A stretch of DNA of 64,000 nucleotides from Thioalkalivibrio sp. XN279 (GCF_011089885.1 NZ_JAANBD010000025.1:372001-436000), one strand, 5' to 3'; shown: positions 35,829-44,841, numbered from the stretch's first letter. The notes: a model not told the origin generated them from the letters alone. Numbers and translations: made by a program.

Positions 35829-36128
35829 GTTCCGCCTCTCAGGATCCGGCTCGAACGGCACTGAGCTACCCCGTTCAGTGCGCGGATCGGGCTCAAGACC
35901 CACCTTAACTCTTGTGCTTGAGCCTCCACTGGCAGGACTGCGCACTATGCAGGCGATTCTAACCGCTCGTTCGGCAGCCTTGGCGATTAGAGCCGTAGTA
36001 CCCCGCGACCATCTCTCGGACCTGAAACACCCGACGAGCGGCCTTGGAGAGCGGCTTGGGCCGTAGGGCTCATGCCCTGAGCCACAACACCGCCTATAGT
36101 GGCGCCAATCATCAAGAGAGGATCGGCT

Positions 36129-36467
36129 ATGGGCAGTGAAGCTCTCGCCTTATGTGACTGCGGACTGAGGGCCACCAGCCTGATCGGCGGTGGGTTCAGT
36201 AACTTTCATGAGACCTGCCTGTTCCCGGCACTTTGCCGTGGCTGTCACCAGGTGGTGGAGGTCAACCTGTTGCAGCCGCCGCTCAGTTGCCCGGAGTGCG
36301 GCGGCCGAGAGGTCACACCCTATACCGACCCCAGCCTAGCCAAGGGCGATGGCAAGGATGAAATGATCACGTGGGGTGAGCACAATCTGACCAGCGGCCA
36401 CTACCAGTGCCCTGCCTGCGGTGAATTCACGCTACGTTTTATGCCCAGCGGGCTGCTTTGGGACTGA
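36129..36467 (+). CDS. Multi-cysteine zinc-ribbon protein
   Basis: 112 residues from the ATG at 36129, with AGAGAGGA 7 bases upstream. CxC/CxxC pairs recur: LCDCG, LCRGCHQ, SCPECGG and QCPACGE, enough for two zinc ribbons. No enzyme motif. Possibly a nucleic-acid-binding or adaptor protein; the fourth small gene of the antitoxin-rich region. Confidence 0.55.
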   Translation: MGSEALALCDCGLRATSLIGGGFSNFHETCLFPALCRGCHQVVEVNLLQPPLSCPECGGREVTPYTDPSLAKGDGKDEMITWGEHNLTSGHYQCPACGEFTLRFMPSGLLWD

Positions 36468-36512
36468 ACTGGCTGAAAAAGATATCTGAGGCGGGGTCGA
36501 CAACGCGCAATC

Positions 36513-36989
36513 ATGCCAGCACTTTCTCGATCAATAGAGGACAACACTCTGGACGGCACGATCAGCTTGCTGGGCGGCCAGAAGACGCTCGGGCGCCCCG
36601 TTACAGACGACTACCAGGCCCACGACCTTATCGTCGCCGGGCTGCCTGTGCGCGCAGCTCTGCAACTCATCAGTTCGCTTGACCTCCTCCCGACCGACCC
36701 GTCTTGGCCGCGCCCGCTCGGAGCCAGCCGGACCACTGTCGCGCGATGGAAGAACGCGCCCGCCGCCAGCCGCTTGAGTCGTACGCACAGTGCCCGGACT
36801 TGGGTCCTCGCCGCCACGCTGATACGGGCAGCCCGCGTGCTAGGGTCTCAGCGTGATGCGGAGAGATGGCTCATGGCACATATTCCTGCACTGGACCACC
36901 GCCGCCCGGTGGATCTCCTGGCGACCCCGATGGGCGTGAAGCTCCTGGCGGATCATCTTCTTCGGCTTAAAGAAGGCGTCTATACATAG
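36513..36989 (+). CDS. Xre/MbcA/ParS-type antitoxin
   Basis: 158 residues. It has the layout of RES-Xre antitoxins: an N-terminal helical part (DLIVAGLPVRAALQLISSL), a helix-turn-helix-like LGASRTTVARWKNA, and the toxin-binding C-terminus RAARVLGSQRDAERWLM followed by RPVDLLATPMGVKLLADHL. The expected downstream partner is a RES-domain NAD-degrading toxin, but the next gene is a leftward recombinase protein. It is thus a solitary antitoxin, possibly neutralising a toxin elsewhere. Confidence 0.7.
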   Translation: MPALSRSIEDNTLDGTISLLGGQKTLGRPVTDDYQAHDLIVAGLPVRAALQLISSLDLLPTDPSWPRPLGASRTTVARWKNAPAASRLSRTHSARTWVLAATLIRAARVLGSQRDAERWLMAHIPALDHRRPVDLLATPMGVKLLADHLLRLKEGVYT

Positions 36990-37039
36990 CGCGCAGTAGG
37001 CATCCCGTCCGCGCGCCTACACATTAATATCCGGGCCTC

Positions 37040-37399
37040 TTAAGACTCCCCGTCGAACCGTGCCGGAACGGAAGGGCGACCTCCAACTCCCCGGCTTCGC
37101 TTCTCCCCTTTTGAATTGCGCCAAGGCCCATGGAGTTCTTTGTCCCAATGTTGCCTCTTGCCTCTCGACTTGACGTAGCGCTCAACGGTTAGCCAGTAGT
37201 CGTATCGGGTCGCACTCTTGTGCTTCGCCAACCCATGCTCTAGCACCCAACGCAAATGTTTTACCTGCCAGCGGTAATGGCTTCTGATACCGAACCGCTT
37301 CAGAATTAACTCCCGGACCTTCTTGATGCGCCGCTCATGACCATCCTGGGTCGACTCAGCACCGGGGCAGCAGCGCGTGATTAAATCATCTTCTTTCAT
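37040..37399 (-). CDS. Recombinase-associated small protein
   Basis: About 119 residues. It starts at the ATG overlapping the integrase stop (ATGA), so it is co-translated with that gene. The middle looks like a SAM-like core-binding helix bundle (YRWQVKHLRWVLEHGLAKHK, then YWLTVERYVKSRGK), as in the N-terminal part of tyrosine recombinases. It may be an accessory factor for the recombinase at 37396. Confidence 0.5.
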   Translation of the reverse strand: MKEDDLITRCCPGAESTQDGHERRIKKVRELILKRFGIRSHYRWQVKHLRWVLEHGLAKHKSATRYDYWLTVERYVKSRGKRQHWDKELHGPWRNSKGEKRSRGVGGRPSVPARFDGES

Positions 37400-38388
37400 G
37401 CGCATCGCCCCCCGATAAATCTGGGGCAAAGTTGCTCGCGGCGCCCACCGTAATAAGCGGTCGTAATTGATGGACGGCGGTGTCCCAGTTCGATGGAGAC
37501 GCGCATCCTCGCCTCACGATCCGCATCCTTCCCCGCGGTGCGTTGGCCACCGGCCATCACCGGAGCAGGGAAACCAGATATCTGCTCGTAGCGATCACAT
37601 GCGTACGCTGCCCTTAGCTCGTGATATCCATCGATTCCAAATTCCTTCAGAACCTTTCGAGCACGCTGCACCTCACCCAACTTGAAGTGTTTGTAACGCT
37701 CCGCGGGGTCTAATAGGTTGCACGACCCCATGGGGCGAACCGAGATCGCGAAGTCGATAGCGAGTTGCAACCGTTCCGTGAGTGGGATCTGCCGCCTCGG
37801 AACGATTCCCCCTTTGGTTCCATCGACCACGCGGATACTCCCAGACGGCGCCTCACTTAACCACCGATCGAGATTGGCCAGACAAAACTCCTCACGCCTC
37901 AGGCCACCATACCGCGCCAGCCCAACACCAGCGGCGACGCGTGACAGTCCCTCGACCGTAAGTGCCTCGATTAGCGATTCAATGACCGCGTGATCCATAC
38001 CATCCGGCGGGACTGTGCGAATGTAGGTTCGTGAGCCAGAAAACTCGCTCGGAGAAATCCAGAACTGATCGCTGCCTGTAAGGACCTTGAACACCTGGTT
38101 TGAAGCAGATAGATGGTTCTGCGCCGTTCCGACAGCGACCTCCGCCTCCTGAACCTCGTCGCGTTTATGCGCACCATATTCCTCAAGCGTAAGCTGCGGG
38201 TCGCCGCGGGCGAGGTCCCCGATACCATTCTCCTTCGCCCAATTGAAGAACGGTGTGGCGCTGTAGATGAACCTCTTCTCCGAAGGAAAGCGGTCCGGGT
38301 CCGAGCACGCCTTGTAGGCACGCCGGACTGCAAACCGTATGCTCTTCCCCCAGCCGAAATTCCTCTTCGCCTGGTATCTGCCAACCAC
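37396..38388 (-). CDS. Tyrosine-recombinase-like integrase domain protein
   Basis: 330 residues. The catalytic part shows ARYGGLRREEFCL (first Arg, motif I), YHELRAAYACDRY (H-x-x-R box), and ELGHRRPSITTAYYGG (second His and nucleophile Tyr). The spacing is normal for phage-integrase-type recombinases, but the divergence from the integrase at 41998 is large. It resembles the extra integrase-domain proteins of large integrative elements rather than the main integrase. Its partner at 37040 overlaps its stop. Confidence 0.75.
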   Translation of the reverse strand: MVGRYQAKRNFGWGKSIRFAVRRAYKACSDPDRFPSEKRFIYSATPFFNWAKENGIGDLARGDPQLTLEEYGAHKRDEVQEAEVAVGTAQNHLSASNQVFKVLTGSDQFWISPSEFSGSRTYIRTVPPDGMDHAVIESLIEALTVEGLSRVAAGVGLARYGGLRREEFCLANLDRWLSEAPSGSIRVVDGTKGGIVPRRQIPLTERLQLAIDFAISVRPMGSCNLLDPAERYKHFKLGEVQRARKVLKEFGIDGYHELRAAYACDRYEQISGFPAPVMAGGQRTAGKDADREARMRVSIELGHRRPSITTAYYGGRREQLCPRFIGGRCA

Positions 38389-39090
38389 TACTCAACCTCC
38401 TCGGGGAACTACCCCGGTCAAAAAGTCACTGCGTCATGTCCCATGGACTACACGCGCCTAAGTGCGCCTTCCGCCACCTCGCTCTCGACGACTTGATTGC
38501 ATTGAGCCAGCTTCGGGCTGGCCTCCGTGCGGAAAGCCCCATTTTGGAAATATCTCGGCATGGGTATTGCCTGGGCTGTAACGCCCCTGTTGACTTACGT
38601 GCTCGCGAGCTTTGCCCTTCGGGCGGCGAGGTGCTCGGTATCGGGTTGCTGGTTGGCGACTCGATGTGCAACGTCGTAGGCATGCCTTGCGCATGCCCAA
38701 CTTGGGGAATAGCCGCTCACATTCTTCACGAGATACAGCCCAAGGAGACTGCCGCACAGCGCCCTATGAAGATGAAAGCCTATTCCTTGAGTTTTAGTTA
38801 CGAAGCGTAGTGGGCTTGTTTTAGCCCTAATGCACTGTATCTAAAACTGTTTTTTGCCCTTCTTCAATTGCCTCAGTGTTTCTACTCGGCAGCAACAAAA
38901 GAAAAGCACGACCGCGTATGCATATCGGAACGACCGGACGGACACCATTCAGCAACTCAAATTTGCGCAGTGGCGCATTCAGCTGCGGAACATAGGATCC
39001 ATCTGACGACCCGATTGAGCGGACCTAGTGGTATTGCACCACCAGCACGATCGGCATGAGACGCACCAACGCGATGTACGAGGGGTGAAC

Positions 39091-39118
39091 CGTCCACGGT
39101 GATTACTCACCGTGGACG
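39091..39118. repeat. Perfect 12-base stem hairpin
   Basis: CGTCCACGGTGA and TCACCGTGGACG are exact inverted copies around the tetraloop TTAC. There is no following T-run, so it is not a standard terminator. A perfect stem of this length in a gene-free region about 650 bases upstream of a partition operon could be a protein-binding site, a conjugative or replication structure, or a recombination site. Confidence 0.5.
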
Positions 39119-39638
39119 AAACCAACCTCATCGTGCAAGCGCGAGAGTTAGTTTCAGTCTGATATTGCCTGGCCACAACAACACTGCGACCAAAGCGAAC
39201 GGGGTTGAAGGCTGGTTGAGTTTATAGAGGCCAGCTACCTCTTTGGTAAAACCGTTGGGACAACACGTTTAATCAGTCTCGGGGGCTGACCCTGATGTCC
39301 CGTCAAATCTTGGCGGACACTGTAATCCTCTTGCCCCTCAAAATCCCGGTAATTCGTCCCAGTTCTCAATCAAGGCTAAGAGTAGTGGCGCTCTTAGAAG
39401 CAAATTCCATCCCTATCGAGCTTCACTAGACGTTTTCTTTGGCGCTAACCGCCAACACGGTGCGCTTTTCTGAGGACCTAGCTATTCGTCCCGACGGCCC
39501 ACCCCCATGGCTGCCCTCGGAGGGGGTCGCTAATGCCTGCAGAAAATGCAGTTTATCGCCCTGTCAGAGGCCCGCCCTGCCGGCATTCTGAGCGTAATGG
39601 CGTCGTCGCGAGGCACATCTGAAACGGAGCCATGAATC

Positions 39639-39712
39639 ACCCCATTGGGGTAATGGTCGGTCTGCATCGCCGCTCGATTGCGTTCGGCGATGCCCGGAGT
39701 GACCCCTTGGGG
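39639..39712. promoter_or_regulatory. Cluster of stem-loops upstream of the parM-like gene
   Basis: Three inverted repeats in 75 bases: ACCCCA-T-TGGGGT (39639-39651), GCATCGCCG/CGGCGATGC with a 12-base loop (39664-39693) and CCCC-TT-GGGG (39703-39712). Type II plasmid partition loci place their centromere (parC) and autoregulated promoter directly before parM, so these repeats are a candidate centromere bound by the ParR-like protein. The repeats are not simple iterons, so a leader-RNA structure is the alternative. Confidence 0.4.
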
Positions 39713-39765
39713 ACACCTCGGAAGAAGGCTCCCACAAGTAACAACGTTTTTTTGAGGAAAATTTA

Positions 39766-40740
39766 ATGTTCATCTTAGGTATCGATATCGGCTACTCCAA
39801 TCTGAAGCTTGCGCACGGGCAAGCCACTGCTCCTGAGCCCTATATCTGGACCTGCCCTTCTGGTGCGGCACCGGTTGAAGACTCCGTGCTTTCATCAGGC
39901 CGTAGCCAGCGCGGCCACCACGTGTTGGTCAATGGCCGCATCTGGGTCGTCGGGCACTCCCAGCATGGCCTTGTCACCACATCCCAGCGCAGCCTCAACA
40001 ACGACTACACCGAGACGGACGCATACCGTGCCCTGTTCCACCTCGCCCTACTACGGACGGGAGCGGATCATGTCGATCGTGTTGTCACCGGCCTCCCTGT
40101 CAGTGAGTGCCTCGAACACGGGCGGATTCAGAATCTGGAGGAAATGCTCGCAGGCACTCACGAAGTCGCTGAAGGGATGCGGATATCTGTGGGTGAGGTC
40201 AAGGTGGTTCCTCAGCCCGGCGGATCCTTGATCCTGGCATCGAGACGGAGGGAACTCTCGCAGTTTATCGAGACAGGCTTTGTCTCTGTGATTGACCCGG
40301 GGTTCTTCTCCACCGATTGGCTCACCTTAGATGGCGGGCGCATCGTCGAATCCCTCTCTGGCACGAATATGCGCGCTGTTTCAGTTGTGCTGCAGCGAGC
40401 TGCTGAGCTGATTCGCCAGTCGGAGGGCAGCCGTCCTCCTCTCGAAATGCTGGAAGATGCGGTTCGGAACGAGAAGCCGACCATCCTCGTCGCAGGCCAC
40501 CACTTCGACTACCGCCCGCTACTTGCGACCGCAGCGCAGGAGGTCGGAGTGGCGTCGATGAGCGAGATCACCCAGAACCTCAGGGTGGAGACCCGTCGAC
40601 TTGACATGGTCATCGTCACAGGAGGCGGAGCAGCCATCTATCGACAGATCCTCGAGACGGTCCTGCCCAAGACCCGCATCGAGGTGCTTGACAACCCGGT
40701 GATGGCCAATGCAACCGGCTTTTGGCTCGCAGGTCACTAA
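39766..40740 (+). CDS. ParM/StbA-like actin-type partition ATPase
   Basis: 324 residues, preceded by TTGAGGAAAA at about 8 bases. Actin-fold nucleotide motifs are clear: phosphate 1 ILGIDIGYSNLKLAHG, phosphate 2 FVSVIDPGFFSTDWL, adenosine MVIVTGGGAAIYR, and the connecting NPVMANATGFWLAG. These are typical of ParM/StbA and the Alp family. The protein should polymerise with ATP and push copies of the element apart, or stabilise the excised circular form. It is followed two bases later by a small ParR-like gene. Length matches ParM (about 320). Confidence 0.85.
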   Translation: MFILGIDIGYSNLKLAHGQATAPEPYIWTCPSGAAPVEDSVLSSGRSQRGHHVLVNGRIWVVGHSQHGLVTTSQRSLNNDYTETDAYRALFHLALLRTGADHVDRVVTGLPVSECLEHGRIQNLEEMLAGTHEVAEGMRISVGEVKVVPQPGGSLILASRRRELSQFIETGFVSVIDPGFFSTDWLTLDGGRIVESLSGTNMRAVSVVLQRAAELIRQSEGSRPPLEMLEDAVRNEKPTILVAGHHFDYRPLLATAAQEVGVASMSEITQNLRVETRRLDMVIVTGGGAAIYRQILETVLPKTRIEVLDNPVMANATGFWLAGH

Positions 40741-40742
40741 CC

Positions 40743-41009
40743 ATGATGGTCGTCAAGCTAAAGATCTCAGATGGCTCGTGGCCGGAGCTGGCAGCCGAAC
40801 TGGAACGTCTGCCGTCATCTCAGCGAGCGCAAAGGATCCGGATTCTTGCCCATATAGGACTGATCGTATCGAAGAACGGAATTTCAATCGTTCAGGGCGC
40901 GCCGAATCCACCAGGGCTCGAGACGCCAACAAGCAAGCCATCAGACGCCGCGAAAGAGCAGATTCTGGGCTTCGGAAGGCCGACCAAGCTTGGTGGCCAT
41001 CAGCCATGA
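40743..41009 (+). CDS. ParR/StbB-like adaptor of the partition locus
   Basis: 88 residues starting at the first of tandem ATGs, two bases after the parM-like stop. The N-terminal half (VKLKISDGSWPELAAELERL, then RAQRIRILAHIGLIV) has the strand-plus-helices layout of ribbon-helix-helix ParR proteins, and the tail is flexible and Pro-rich. Assignment rests mainly on position and size. It would bind the upstream repeats and cap the ParM filament. Confidence 0.6.
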   Translation: MMVVKLKISDGSWPELAAELERLPSSQRAQRIRILAHIGLIVSKNGISIVQGAPNPPGLETPTSKPSDAAKEQILGFGRPTKLGGHQP

Positions 41010-41192
41010 CGCTCCTGTCGAGAAAGCGAAGGCCGGCTTTGCATCGCGCTCGCTTATCTCGGACTTGCGTTTCCGAGAACTTCGGTAGCCTGAATCTGAT
41101 GGAACTCATCGTTCGGTCGGATTCCGCTCTACTTTATACAGCCACGTGCAACCATCACCGAGCGTTGCCTTTGCGTGAAAGAGGAACTGCCA

Positions 41193-41591
41193 ATGCTCGC
41201 TGAGAATTTCAGGATTCCCTTACCGGGCAGCCGCGATTCGCAGCGGTGCGTTGACCGAAGCGACCTAACTAACTGCTCACCCAGAATAGTCGGTCGAGGA
41301 CCAGGAATTAGGTCCTCCATCAACCCGTTCAGTTGGGCATTACGCATCGCGTCCCTTCTTACGCCCGATACAGAGCATGGGCTGAAACACGAAACCAAAA
41401 GGCGGGAGCGGATTCCTCTTGGTGAACCTCACGCGGCCGTCACGGGAAAAGTCGCTAAGGTTGCACCGCGGGCCGCATTGAGACTAATGCGTGCGGAAAT
41501 TGCTGTTTATTGGCAGGTAGGACCCTTGAATTCGCCAGAAGCTTGTAGCTCAAGACTTCGGGTTCGCCCCGGATTCGCTACCCGGAACTAA
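41193..41591 (+). CDS. Doubtful open frame between partition and integration genes
   Basis: 132 residues from an ATG with AAAGAGG 8 bases upstream. The translation (LAENFRIPLPGSRDSQ ...) has irregular composition and no motif. It is the only candidate gene in the 600-base stretch 41010-41608; the rest of that stretch shows nothing recognisable and may hold the promoter of the excisionase-integrase pair. Confidence 0.25.
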   Translation: MLAENFRIPLPGSRDSQRCVDRSDLTNCSPRIVGRGPGIRSSINPFSWALRIASLLTPDTEHGLKHETKRRERIPLGEPHAAVTGKVAKVAPRAALRLMRAEIAVYWQVGPLNSPEACSSRLRVRPGFATRN

Positions 41592-41608
41592 CCCGTGGAA
41601 TTTGAGTT

Positions 41609-42019
41609 ATGACGCTCGCTGCAAGACTTACTGCTCGTGCCAGACAAAGACAACCTGCCAGAGATCAGGAGCAATCTAAACGGGCGTCACATGCCGCGCC
41701 TCAGGCAGCGAAGGATCAACGACCCGATGGACGTCAATGCCAGAACGTATCCCAATTCCCAAGCCAGCATGTCGACATCAACACCAGGGGGGCCTCAGCC
41801 CGCGGCATCCCGAACGCGACTGGTGGTCCAGCTCATTCGGCGGCGGAATGGGTCCGTATAAATAAGTTCTCCGAACTCACGGGGTACTCCGAGGCAGCCG
41901 TCCGGACGAAGATTCAACGCGGAATCTGGAGGATGAATGTGATTTGGCGCAAAGCCCCCGATGGTCGAATTCATATCAATCTGGAGGCGTTCTACGCATG
42001 GCTAAGAAGCGAGGTGTAA
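41609..42019 (+). CDS. Excisionase-like recombination directionality factor
   Basis: 136 residues. The C-terminal 60 residues form a MerR-like winged helix of the excisionase type: WVRINKFSELTGYSEAAVRT, then QRGIWRMNVIWRKAPDGRIH and LEAFYAWLRSEV. The N-terminal 75 residues are low-complexity and basic, and the real start may be further in. Its end overlaps the integrase gene by 22 bases, so the two are co-translated. It should bend the attachment site and favour excision of the element. Confidence 0.75.
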   Translation: MTLAARLTARARQRQPARDQEQSKRASHAAPQAAKDQRPDGRQCQNVSQFPSQHVDINTRGASARGIPNATGGPAHSAAEWVRINKFSELTGYSEAAVRTKIQRGIWRMNVIWRKAPDGRIHINLEAFYAWLRSEV

Positions 42020-43134
42020 GGCCCGCCAGTGACACCAGCATAGAGATCGACTTCATGTATCGCGGCATGCGTTGCCGCGAGCGGATTAATCTTGAGCCCT
42101 CGAAAGCGAACCTGAATCATGCATCCTTGATGCGGCGACGCATTCTCGATGAGATTGCATTGGGCACGTTCGAGTACGGCGCGCACTTCCCAGACTCGCC
42201 CCGTGCCAGATCTCTTGCTCGCAATCCGTCCTCCGTGATTACCGTGGGTGAAGCCTTGGAGGCGTACTTGGAGGACAACCGAACCGCTTTGGCCTACTCC
42301 ACATGGCTGGATTATCGGAACTCGATCCTAAACCAGCTTATCCCAGCCCTAGGGCATCTAACCCTCGATGAGCTAAAGAGAAGTCACGTCAGGGAGTTCA
42401 TCAGCAACAAAGAAGCCTCTCCGAAGCGTTTGAGAAACATTCTTATCCCCCTGAGAGCGGTGCTAGCGGAGCTGGCCGAGGATGAGTTCATAGCAGTTGA
42501 TCCACTGGCCGGCTGGCAGCCGCGGTTTCCTCGCAGAGATCGAGAGCTCGACGAAGATGCAAGCGACGTCATCGACCCGTTCAGCCTCGAAGAAATACGA
42601 GCGATCGTTTCGGCAGCCGGTCCCGGATGTCGGCACATGCTCCAGTTCGGCTTTTGGACAGGCCTCAGAATCAGCGAGTTAATCGGTCTACGTTGGAGGG
42701 ACGTGGAAGACGAGCGAGTCTCAATCCGTATGACACGCGTTCGTAAAAGGTTGAAGGACCCAAAAACAACGCGTAGTCGACGCATTATCACCCTTTTGAA
42801 ACCAGCAGCCGACGCTTTACGGGAGCAAGCATCCTTAACGAATCGCGATGGCACGTGGGTGTTCTTGAATCCTGATGGCGGCCACTGGCTAACCTCTGAT
42901 CAACTCAGAAAGCGCGCGTGGAAGCCCACGATCGAGAAGGCCGGAGTCCGATACCGGTATCCCTATCAGATGCGCCACACGTTTGCTTCGATGATGCTAA
43001 CTGCCGGAGAGAACCCTGCGTGGGTATCAACTCAGATGGGGCATTGCGATTTGGCGATGATATACAAGCGTTACGGACGATGGATTCCCGACAATGCTCC
43101 CAAGGCGGGAGCTCTTGCCGAAGCCAGATGGTAG
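41998..43134 (+). CDS. int: Tyrosine-type site-specific integrase
   Basis: 378 residues from the ATG at 41998 (TGGAGG 10 bases upstream); the frame is open to 41944. Residues 1-65 are an arm-binding DUF3596-like domain (IEIDFMYRGMRCRERINLEP). A SAM-like core-binding domain follows (LAYSTWLDYRNSILNQLIPAL). The catalytic domain has Arg in TGLRISELIGLRW, H-x-x-R in YQMRHTFASMML, GHCDL and the nucleophile Tyr in IYKRYGRW. It most likely integrates this element into ssrA, whose 3' end repeat lies 1.75 kb downstream. Confidence 0.9.
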   Translation: MAKKRGVRPASDTSIEIDFMYRGMRCRERINLEPSKANLNHASLMRRRILDEIALGTFEYGAHFPDSPRARSLARNPSSVITVGEALEAYLEDNRTALAYSTWLDYRNSILNQLIPALGHLTLDELKRSHVREFISNKEASPKRLRNILIPLRAVLAELAEDEFIAVDPLAGWQPRFPRRDRELDEDASDVIDPFSLEEIRAIVSAAGPGCRHMLQFGFWTGLRISELIGLRWRDVEDERVSIRMTRVRKRLKDPKTTRSRRIITLLKPAADALREQASLTNRDGTWVFLNPDGGHWLTSDQLRKRAWKPTIEKAGVRYRYPYQMRHTFASMMLTAGENPAWVSTQMGHCDLAMIYKRYGRWIPDNAPKAGALAEARW

Positions 43135-43166
43135 CCAAATAAAGTGGTATGTGTTGCCACGCCCGA

Positions 43167-44636
43167 CTACCGGGCCCTGCCTCGGAAGTAGTAGTAGGCC
43201 GGAGAGTACGACTGTGTAGCTTCGCTCCGCCGATTGGGATTCCGGTCCTCGGAGTAGATCGGAATAGATATGGAATCAGTGCGTTTACCCAACACTCCGT
43301 CTCTTCTATACCGCGTGCCGTAAAGCAGGAACGAAGCACGATCCTCGTCCATAACGACATGTGCATGAGTGACTCTTATGCGGACAGTGCGGCCTTGTTG
43401 TTCCGTTACCACGATATCACCCGGACTTACACCCAGCAGTTGCCGACAAATAGACTCCTGTTCAGCCTCGATACCGGCTCGCCAATTCTCTAGCTCATCT
43501 TCTAGATTACGCCACGCCTCTTTCGCTTGGGTGATTGGTCCAGGTCCGTTCGCGCCGGCCCAGATCCGCTCGAACAGTGCCACTTCATCAGCGGGAACTG
43601 CATCTACAACATGTCCTAACGCGTCGCTCATGATCGACAGCACTTGTTCGGCACGGCACAAAGCATTCAATCGCTTCTCTACCAGGTGCCCAGACGTATA
43701 ACTGACTACCGTCGGAAGCCTCTTATCAGGACTTGGCTCGGGAATGAGATCAACCGACATGAGGTCGGCAAGCTTCACCTTGTTGGTCTCGAACCTCTCC
43801 TCCTCGCCCACCTGATATCCGGATCGGTCACGACGACAGTCGAACCAGACGGAACTCCGGGACACACAAATCTTTGCTTGAGCTCTGCCATCCGAAAAAG
43901 GCGATTCGAGGTAGTTGACCACCCAGGCATGCGCGCCACGATTAAGATTCGCACTCACGTGACTAAGCTCGAAATCCCGAGCGAGCTTCGCCATCGACGC
44001 GAGACGCTGTTGCACGTCCGCCGTGAGTCGGAGGAGCAGGATCGGCCCCCCATCCCTCGAATATGCCTTCGGAGGGCTTCGCCTAAACGCGATCACCTGC
44101 TCTTGCGTGTGGGGCAGGAGCTTCCCTACCAAATTGGTCATACTTTGGGTGGTTCCGCGGCTGGGCCCCTTTCCATCGTTCGCACGCTTGTACCAATGCG
44201 TGAACCGCCCTTGCATGAGCAGCAAGAGGTCGGCCAGCAGTGCGGGCGTCGCAGAAATGATGCCGTTGTATGCAAACCGGATTTCATCCGTGCGTGCGCC
44301 AGCGGGATCGAGTTCTTTCAGCGCACGCGCTAAGAGCCCCATCTGCAACTCTGTCAAAGGGATTCGCGCGGCTCCTGGACGACGGACTTCTCGCCTTCGA
44401 CGTTCGCGAATCTCCCTTTCTGTTTCCTCTAGAAACGAGACCAACGGTGGCTTCCGAGGCGTCTGTCCGGACGATACCCGGGCCCAGTATCCTCTCGGAG
44501 GCTTCGGCACTTGGAGGCGTCTACAGAGCTTGCCTAGAGCGACATCGGACATACCGAGTGACCGCGCTACCTCGGTGGCTGGTCGCTCCCAAACAAGCGC
44601 GAACAGTTCTTCACGCGAGACCTTCTTGCTTTCCAT
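43167..44636 (-). CDS. Hypothetical protein with N-terminal HTH
   Basis: About 489 residues from the ATG at 44636; in-frame ATGs at 44678 and 44720 are possible. The N-terminus (SREELFALVWERPATEVARSL, then GMSDVALGKLCRRLQVP and PPRGYWAR) is a helix-turn-helix found at the start of many uncharacterised proteins of mobile elements. The long C-terminal part has no domain I recognise and ends in a low-complexity Tyr/Arg tail (YYYFRGRAR). Convergent with the integrase and the last gene before the attachment site. Perhaps a regulator or a defence gene. Confidence 0.65.
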   Translation of the reverse strand: MESKKVSREELFALVWERPATEVARSLGMSDVALGKLCRRLQVPKPPRGYWARVSSGQTPRKPPLVSFLEETEREIRERRRREVRRPGAARIPLTELQMGLLARALKELDPAGARTDEIRFAYNGIISATPALLADLLLLMQGRFTHWYKRANDGKGPSRGTTQSMTNLVGKLLPHTQEQVIAFRRSPPKAYSRDGGPILLLRLTADVQQRLASMAKLARDFELSHVSANLNRGAHAWVVNYLESPFSDGRAQAKICVSRSSVWFDCRRDRSGYQVGEEERFETNKVKLADLMSVDLIPEPSPDKRLPTVVSYTSGHLVEKRLNALCRAEQVLSIMSDALGHVVDAVPADEVALFERIWAGANGPGPITQAKEAWRNLEDELENWRAGIEAEQESICRQLLGVSPGDIVVTEQQGRTVRIRVTHAHVVMDEDRASFLLYGTRYRRDGVLGKRTDSISIPIYSEDRNPNRRSEATQSYSPAYYYFRGRAR

Positions 44637-44819
44637 CTGTCTACCGTGACCGTGATTAACGGGGCCGTGGTCACCCATCCCGATGGTAAGACGGCGTAAC
44701 TTGCGGAAAGATGGCCGCACTATAGATTTTCTATACTATGCGGGCGTGTGTTTCTAGAGTGCCGCCCCCGATACCGGGCTCAAAGCGACTGGGTCATCCG
44801 GTTCATGGCGTATCGGCTT

Positions 44820-44841
44820 TTTCTGTCAGCTTTCTGTCAGC
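44820..44841. repeat. Tandem 11-base direct repeat near the attachment site
   Basis: TTTCTGTCAGC occurs twice in a row (44820-44830 and 44831-44841), 45 bases before the ssrA 3' repeat. Short direct repeats at this distance from a core site are typical arm-type sites for a tyrosine integrase. About 100 bases upstream, TATAGA-TTT-TCTATA near 44723-44737 is a small palindrome in the promoter region of the leftward HTH gene. Confidence 0.4.

Larger units (their letters stand above)
38389..39765. other. Long stretch without a clear gene
   Basis: About 1.4 kb. An open frame on the plus strand at 38436-38810 (124 residues, CLGCN and CACP motifs) has no ribosome-binding site; its antisense counterpart is equally open, so I call neither. 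The region 38811-39565 has many stops in every frame. It contains the hairpin at 39091 (listed separately) and, near 39285-39330, a segment (GATGTCCCGTCAA, TTGGCGGACACTG) reminiscent of an IS end. The last 200 bases lead into the parM-like gene and hold several stem-loops. Confidence 0.5.

Noticed and set aside
38436-38810. A 124-residue cysteine-containing rightward frame
   Set aside because: No ribosome-binding site, an equally open antisense frame and no conserved motif; it is mentioned only in the gap entry.
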